NCBI RefSeq assembly: GCF_002161055.1
Contig: NZ_NFLT01000001.1
Span: 328,745-392,744, forward strand
From: Tyzzerella sp. An114
GTDB lineage: Bacteria; Bacillota; Clostridia; Lachnospirales; Anaerotignaceae
Direction: 5' to 3'
Length of the DNA: 64,000 nt
Shown: positions 61,265-64,000 of the stretch, piece after piece
Layout: each line of letters starts with the position of its first letter
Numbering within the stretch: position 1 is the stretch's first letter
Made by a program: the position numbers and the translations under genes
The notes under the pieces: generated by a model
The model's database searches: none
What the model saw: only the letters and a program-made list of their open reading frames with translations
What the model was told of the DNA's origin: nothing

Positions 61265-61777
61265 TCATTTTTTTCCTATTATAATTTTAATATTTCTATT
61301 AAACTCTTTGAATTTTATTTTGGCATAAAAAGCCAGTAAATGCAATATATTTCTACCTTTTTTTGTCGCTATTTTTCCCCTTTTTATAATAGGTCTAAAT
61401 AATAATATGTACAAAATTCTTATGGGTGTTGTTATTATAGTAAAGAACAAATTTATTATATATCTACAAACATATATTATTTTACTGCTTACACTTATTA
61501 CAATGGGACTTACAGTAAAAATATACATAATCATTCCCAAAAATACACCTGCTATATTAAAAAATCGTATTTCACCATAATTTCTATCTAACATTACAGT
61601 GAAAACAAAAAATGTTATTGTTATCCAAAAAATACCGTCCTCTAACTGTATAAAAATATTATTGTGTTTAAAGGCAATTCTAAATATTTTAATACAATCA
61701 TAAACTGCCCCTGCAATAACGCCTAACAAAACAGTAGTAATAAATATTGCTGCCTGTTCATTTAAAGAAAGTATCAA
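61265..61777 (-). CDS. yabQ: Spore cortex biosynthesis protein YabQ
   Basis: A 170-residue membrane protein with several helices, needed in Bacillus for spore cortex formation. The pattern QAAIFITTVLLGVIAGAVYD, LEDGIFWITITFF, and YGEIRFFNIAGVFLG is typical, with a basic C-terminus. I prefer the TTG at 61777 (about 8 bases after GGGG) since it aligns with family N-termini; the frame is open to 61810, which would overlap yabP. Confidence 0.82.
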   Translation of the reverse strand: MILSLNEQAAIFITTVLLGVIAGAVYDCIKIFRIAFKHNNIFIQLEDGIFWITITFFVFTVMLDRNYGEIRFFNIAGVFLGMIMYIFTVSPIVISVSSKIIYVCRYIINLFFTIITTPIRILYILLFRPIIKRGKIATKKGRNILHLLAFYAKIKFKEFNRNIKIIIGKK

Positions 61778-61790
61778 AGCCTTCACCCCA

Positions 61791-62081
61791 CTATCTGAAT
61801 ATTTTTCCAAATAGTGAATTTTTGTTTTTTACATTTCCTCCCGCTTCAGTGTACTCAAGACTTTCAACTTCTCCATCAACACTCAAACTTCCGTCATCAA
61901 CATTAAGTCTTCCAACGTGCATTCCCCTGCCCTTTATAATAAGTATACCCATTTCAGTATCAGCAATAACTCCCTCATCATCAAAAGAAAGAACATCAAC
62001 AACACCTGTTATTGTCACTTTATTTCTCTGTTCCATTATAACACTATGATTTCCGCTTTTTCTTCTTGTATCCTCAGCCAC
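61791..62081 (-). CDS. yabP: Sporulation protein YabP
   Basis: A 96-residue YabP-family protein required for cortex formation. It contains NKVTITGVVDVLSFDDEGVI and LIIKGRGMHVGRLNVDDGSL, the beta-rich YabP core. The start is a GTG, 5-6 bases after AGGAGG. Adjacent to yabQ as in other endospore formers, which supports the spore-forming assignment of the organism. Confidence 0.93.
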   Translation of the reverse strand: MAEDTRRKSGNHSVIMEQRNKVTITGVVDVLSFDDEGVIADTEMGILIIKGRGMHVGRLNVDDGSLSVDGEVESLEYTEAGGNVKNKNSLFGKIFR

Positions 62082-62147
62082 AATTATTCCTCCTAATATT
62101 ATTTCTTAAAAACAATATATGCTTTTCCAAAATAACTTATGAAGAAA

Positions 62148-62172
62148 AAAACAGCCCCAAAAGGGCTGTTTT
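62148..62172 (-). terminator. Intrinsic terminator of rqcP
   Basis: Ten-base stem AAAACAGCCC/GGGCTGTTTT with a five-base loop and T-run on the minus strand, separating rqcP from yabP. Confidence 0.9.
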
Positions 62173-62174
62173 AA

Positions 62175-62417
62175 TTATTGAACACTTCTATACATATTTG
62201 CTGCTTCATCTTTTTTCTGTGTATCAGCAATAGCCAAAACTTCTATTTTTGTTGTGTTACTTCCAAAACGTATCTCTATTATATCGCCAACTTTAATATC
62301 AACACTTGCTTTCGCCTGTTTTCCGTTTACAGTAACTCTTCCGGCGTCACAAGCCTCATTGGCAACAGTTCTTCTTTTTATTATTCTGGAAACTTTTAAA
62401 TACTTGTCAAGTCTCAT
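62175..62417 (-). CDS. rqcP: RqcP-like S4-domain RNA-binding protein (YabO/Hsp15)
   Basis: An 80-residue S4-domain protein. It opens MRLDKYLKVSRIIKRRTVAN and has AGRVTVNGKQAKASVDIKVGD. In Bacillus RqcP stabilises the P-site tRNA while RqcH adds alanine tails to stalled peptides in ribosome quality control. The start at 62417 follows AAGGAGAG. It lies next to hup as in Bacillus. Confidence 0.92.
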   Translation of the reverse strand: MRLDKYLKVSRIIKRRTVANEACDAGRVTVNGKQAKASVDIKVGDIIEIRFGSNTTKIEVLAIADTQKKDEAANMYRSVQ

Positions 62418-62440
62418 AAAATCTCTCCTTAGTATCAAAA

Positions 62441-62466
62441 AAGGCTGTTCAAAAAAGAACAGCCTT
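62441..62466 (-). terminator. Intrinsic terminator of hup
   Basis: Perfect ten-base stem AAGGCTGTTC/GAACAGCCTT with a six-base loop and T-run on the minus strand. Transcripts reaching rqcP must read through or start after it. Confidence 0.9.
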
Positions 62467-62489
62467 AAAAATCTACTTAAATTTAAAAA

Positions 62490-62765
62490 TTATTTATTGA
62501 TAGCGTCTTTTAAAGCCTTTCCTGCTTTAAATCTTGGAGCTTTTGAAGCTGGTATAGGCATAGCCTCACCTGTCTGAGGATTTCTTCCTTCACGAGCTGC
62601 TCTTTCAGCAACATCAAATGTACCAAAACCTACTAACTGTACTTTTCCACCGTTAGCTAATTCTTCTGCTACAACTTCTTCAAATGCTTTTACAAATTTT
62701 TCAGCATCTTTTTTGCTCATTTCAGATTTTGCTGCAATTGCTGCTACTAAATCAGATTTATTCAT
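62490..62765 (-). CDS. hup: DNA-binding protein HU
   Basis: Abundant histone-like protein, 91 residues, active as a dimer bending DNA. It has the DNA-binding arm signature VGFGTFDVAERAAREGRNPQTG and the N-terminal NKSDLVAAIAAKSEMSKKDAEK. AGGAGG lies near the ATG. It has a consensus promoter and strong terminator, as expected for high expression. Confidence 0.97.
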   Translation of the reverse strand: MNKSDLVAAIAAKSEMSKKDAEKFVKAFEEVVAEELANGGKVQLVGFGTFDVAERAAREGRNPQTGEAMPIPASKAPRFKAGKALKDAINK

Positions 62766-62816
62766 ATTACTTCCTCCTTAAAAAACCATTAAATAGTAAA
62801 CTTATTAATTCACAGC

Positions 62817-62845
62817 ATTATATTATTATAAAATAATACTGTCAA
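62817..62845 (-). promoter_or_regulatory. Strong promoter of hup
   Basis: On the minus strand consensus -35 TTGACA (62840-62845), 17-base spacer, -10 TATAAT (62817-62822). The -35 overlaps the last codons of mazG. Confidence 0.88.
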
Positions 62846-63630
62846 TCCCTTTTTTCAATTTTTTTAGCCTCATTCCAAAAATTATCAAGCTCATCTAAAG
62901 ACATATCAGAAAAACTTTTACCTTCTGAAATTACAGCCTTTTCAACATACTCAAATCTATTTATAAACTTTTCTATGGCTTTTGTCAAGGCAAACTCAGG
63001 ATTTATTTTCAAAAATCTTGATATATTAACGATTGAAAACAAAATATCCCCAAATTCTTCTTCAATATTGTCACTTTTGCCCAAAAGAACTGCATTATAC
63101 AATTCATCTATTTCCTCATGAGTTTTCTTTATTGTATCATCACCGCATTGAAAATCAAAACCAACATCAGCTGCCTTTGACTGTACTTTTGAAGCTCTTG
63201 TTAAAGCTGGCAAAGCCTTTGCAACACCTTTTAAAACATCTGTTTGAGTTTCATAATGTTTTTCTTTCTTTTTAAGTTCCTCCCAATTAGAAAGTACTTC
63301 CTCTGATGTTTCAGCTTTAGCATTAGAAAAAATATGTGGGTGGCGATAAATCATTTTTTTACATATACCATCTGTAACATCATCAATATTAAATACTCCT
63401 TTTTCACTCTCTATCTGAGCATGGAATACAGCCTGTAAAATAACGTCTCCAAGCTCCTCACAGAGATTTTTCATATCTTTATTATCTATGGCCTCCAAAG
63501 CCTCATAAGCTTCCTCTAACATAGCTTTTTTAAGGCTCTCATGGGTTTGAACTTTATCCCATGGACAACCATTATCATCTCTTAATTTTTTTATAATATC
63601 AACTAAATCATAAAAACTATACTTTTCCAA
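62842..63630 (-). CDS. mazG: Nucleoside triphosphate pyrophosphohydrolase MazG
   Basis: Hydrolyses NTPs and dNTPs to monophosphates, removing aberrant nucleotides or tuning stress nucleotides. The 262 residues contain two MazG domains: DNGCPWDKVQTHESLK, EEAYEALEAID and EELGDVILQAVFHA in the first, and EEIDELYNAV and EEFGDILFSIVN in the second. The start is a TTG at 63630 (MEKYSFYDL), 6-7 bases after GGGAG; the upstream extension is hydrophobic and not family-like. Confidence 0.93.
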   Translation of the reverse strand: MEKYSFYDLVDIIKKLRDDNGCPWDKVQTHESLKKAMLEEAYEALEAIDNKDMKNLCEELGDVILQAVFHAQIESEKGVFNIDDVTDGICKKMIYRHPHIFSNAKAETSEEVLSNWEELKKKEKHYETQTDVLKGVAKALPALTRASKVQSKAADVGFDFQCGDDTIKKTHEEIDELYNAVLLGKSDNIEEEFGDILFSIVNISRFLKINPEFALTKAIEKFINRFEYVEKAVISEGKSFSDMSLDELDNFWNEAKKIEKRD

Positions 63631-63749
63631 AAAAATCGCTCCCTTCAAATATATTTCAAAGTATACCACAATAAATATTAAAAATCCTAATTTTTTAATT
63701 TCATTATTTAACACAATATTGTTTTAAAGCAAAAACATTTATCAAACAG

Positions 63750-63778
63750 TTGATAAATCAAAATACTATTGATATAAT
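63750..63778 (+). promoter_or_regulatory. Promoter of the NfnA-like gene
   Basis: -35 TTGATA (63750-63755), 17-base spacer, -10 TATAAT (63773-63778). Confidence 0.75.
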
Positions 63779-63823
63779 CATATTTACTGAGGCATTACTT
63801 TGATATTTTTACAAAAGAGGATA

Positions 63824-63876
63824 CCGCCGGTCCCCTTTCCATATAAAATTTTAAAAATATAGGCGGAGAACAGGGG
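63824..63876 (+). promoter_or_regulatory. Leader that could fold as a pseudoknot hiding the ribosome site
   Basis: Stem CCGCC (63824-63828)/GGCGG (63862-63866) encloses a loop containing CCCCT (63832-63836), which can pair with the Shine-Dalgarno AGGGG (63872-63876) just after the stem, as in an H-type pseudoknot. A translational control element is possible; no known riboswitch class was recognised. Confidence 0.4.
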
Positions 63877-63883
63877 TTTTGAA

Positions 63884-64000
63884 ATGTTTAAAATAGTAAC
63901 TAAAAGAAAACTTAATGACGCAGTTACACTTATGGAGATTGAGGCTCCTTTTATTGCAAAAAAAGCAAAAGCAGGACAGTTTATAATCTTCCGTATTGAT
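63884..64000 (+). CDS. Ferredoxin-NADP+ reductase-like subunit alpha (NfnA/sulfide dehydrogenase-like), 5' end only
   Basis: The first 39 residues of an FAD/NAD-binding oxidoreductase: MFKIVTKRKLNDAVTLMEIE followed by FIAKKAKAGQFIIFRID, matching the start of sulfide dehydrogenase/NfnA-type subunits, whose AGQF motif begins the FAD domain. These enzymes bifurcate electrons between NADH, NADPH and ferredoxin, or pair with a glutamate-synthase-like subunit. AGGGG is 7 bases upstream. The gene continues beyond the window. Confidence 0.8.
   Translation, partial: MFKIVTKRKLNDAVTLMEIEAPFIAKKAKAGQFIIFRID

Noticed and set aside
63820..63880. ZTP-type riboswitch before the NfnA-like gene
   Set aside because: ACCGCC recalls the 3' part of that class, but the rest of the conserved core is missing; kept only as an unnamed leader structure.
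1..64000. CRISPR arrays, insertion sequences, prophage or integron features
   Set aside because: No regular spaced repeats, transposase, integrase or phage structural genes were seen on either strand.

Overview
The window is AT-rich, gene-dense DNA from a low-GC, endospore-forming anaerobe of the Clostridia, most likely Lachnospirales or a relative (family is inferred only). The evidence is the sporulation genes yabP and yabQ in the usual hup-rqcP-yabP-yabQ-divIC order, [FeFe]-hydrogenase maturases HydE/F/G, a two-iron superoxide reductase, an Ile-type T-box leader, RNase J, IreB, YlbF, and many intrinsic terminators and TTG/GTG starts behind strong AGGAGG sites. No insertion sequence, prophage, CRISPR array or rRNA was seen.

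Layout. 1-1.5 kb: end of nagB and nagA (amino-sugar catabolism, + strand). 1.5-10.9 kb, minus strand: a PMCA-type Ca2+ ATPase and a Ter-type stress operon (rhomboid, YceG-like, TelA, TerD, TerD, AIM24-like, TerD). 11-17 kb: a MATE exporter and a sucrose operon (PTS EIIA, sucrose-6-P hydrolase, fructokinase) with a LacI-family regulator. 17-21.3 kb: the hydrogenase maturation operon (TM1266-like regulator, hydE, hydG, hydF) behind a leader with a terminator and a possible antiterminator. 21.3-29 kb: acylphosphatase and a purine-nucleoside uptake operon (M20D hydrolase, BmpA-type lipoprotein, ABC ATPase, two permeases, adenosine deaminase). 29-34.3 kb: a secreted copper-amine-oxidase-N-like protein, a PqqD-like protein with a small membrane partner, and a dipeptidase/OPT transporter pair. 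34.4-39 kb: an RlmD-type RNA methyltransferase, an S1-domain protein, then a T-box leader with an IlvM-like ACT protein and ilvB. 39-53 kb, minus strand: housekeeping genes gpsA, plsY, der, DUF512, pgeF, yraN-like, rnhB, ylbF-like, RNase J, DUF1292, ruvX, ireB, mtaB, a HAD phosphatase, an unknown protein, a BFD-like [2Fe-2S] protein and MYG1. 53-60 kb: an L-2-hydroxyacid/lactate dehydrogenase, GNAT and DUF2156 proteins, AzlCD, desulfoferrodoxin, an AEC transporter, PAP2 and MntP. 60.5-64 kb: three tRNAs (Val, Glu, Met), the sporulation/division cluster, HU, MazG and the start of an NfnA-like flavoprotein.

The most interesting content is regulatory or in operon composition. Leaders that may control expression precede the hyd operon, ldh and the NfnA-like gene. 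The Ter-type operon opens with a rhomboid protease, carries an AIM24-family gene and is followed by a Ca2+ pump. I found no plainly unprecedented enzyme system; the novelty claims are modest and are graded as such.
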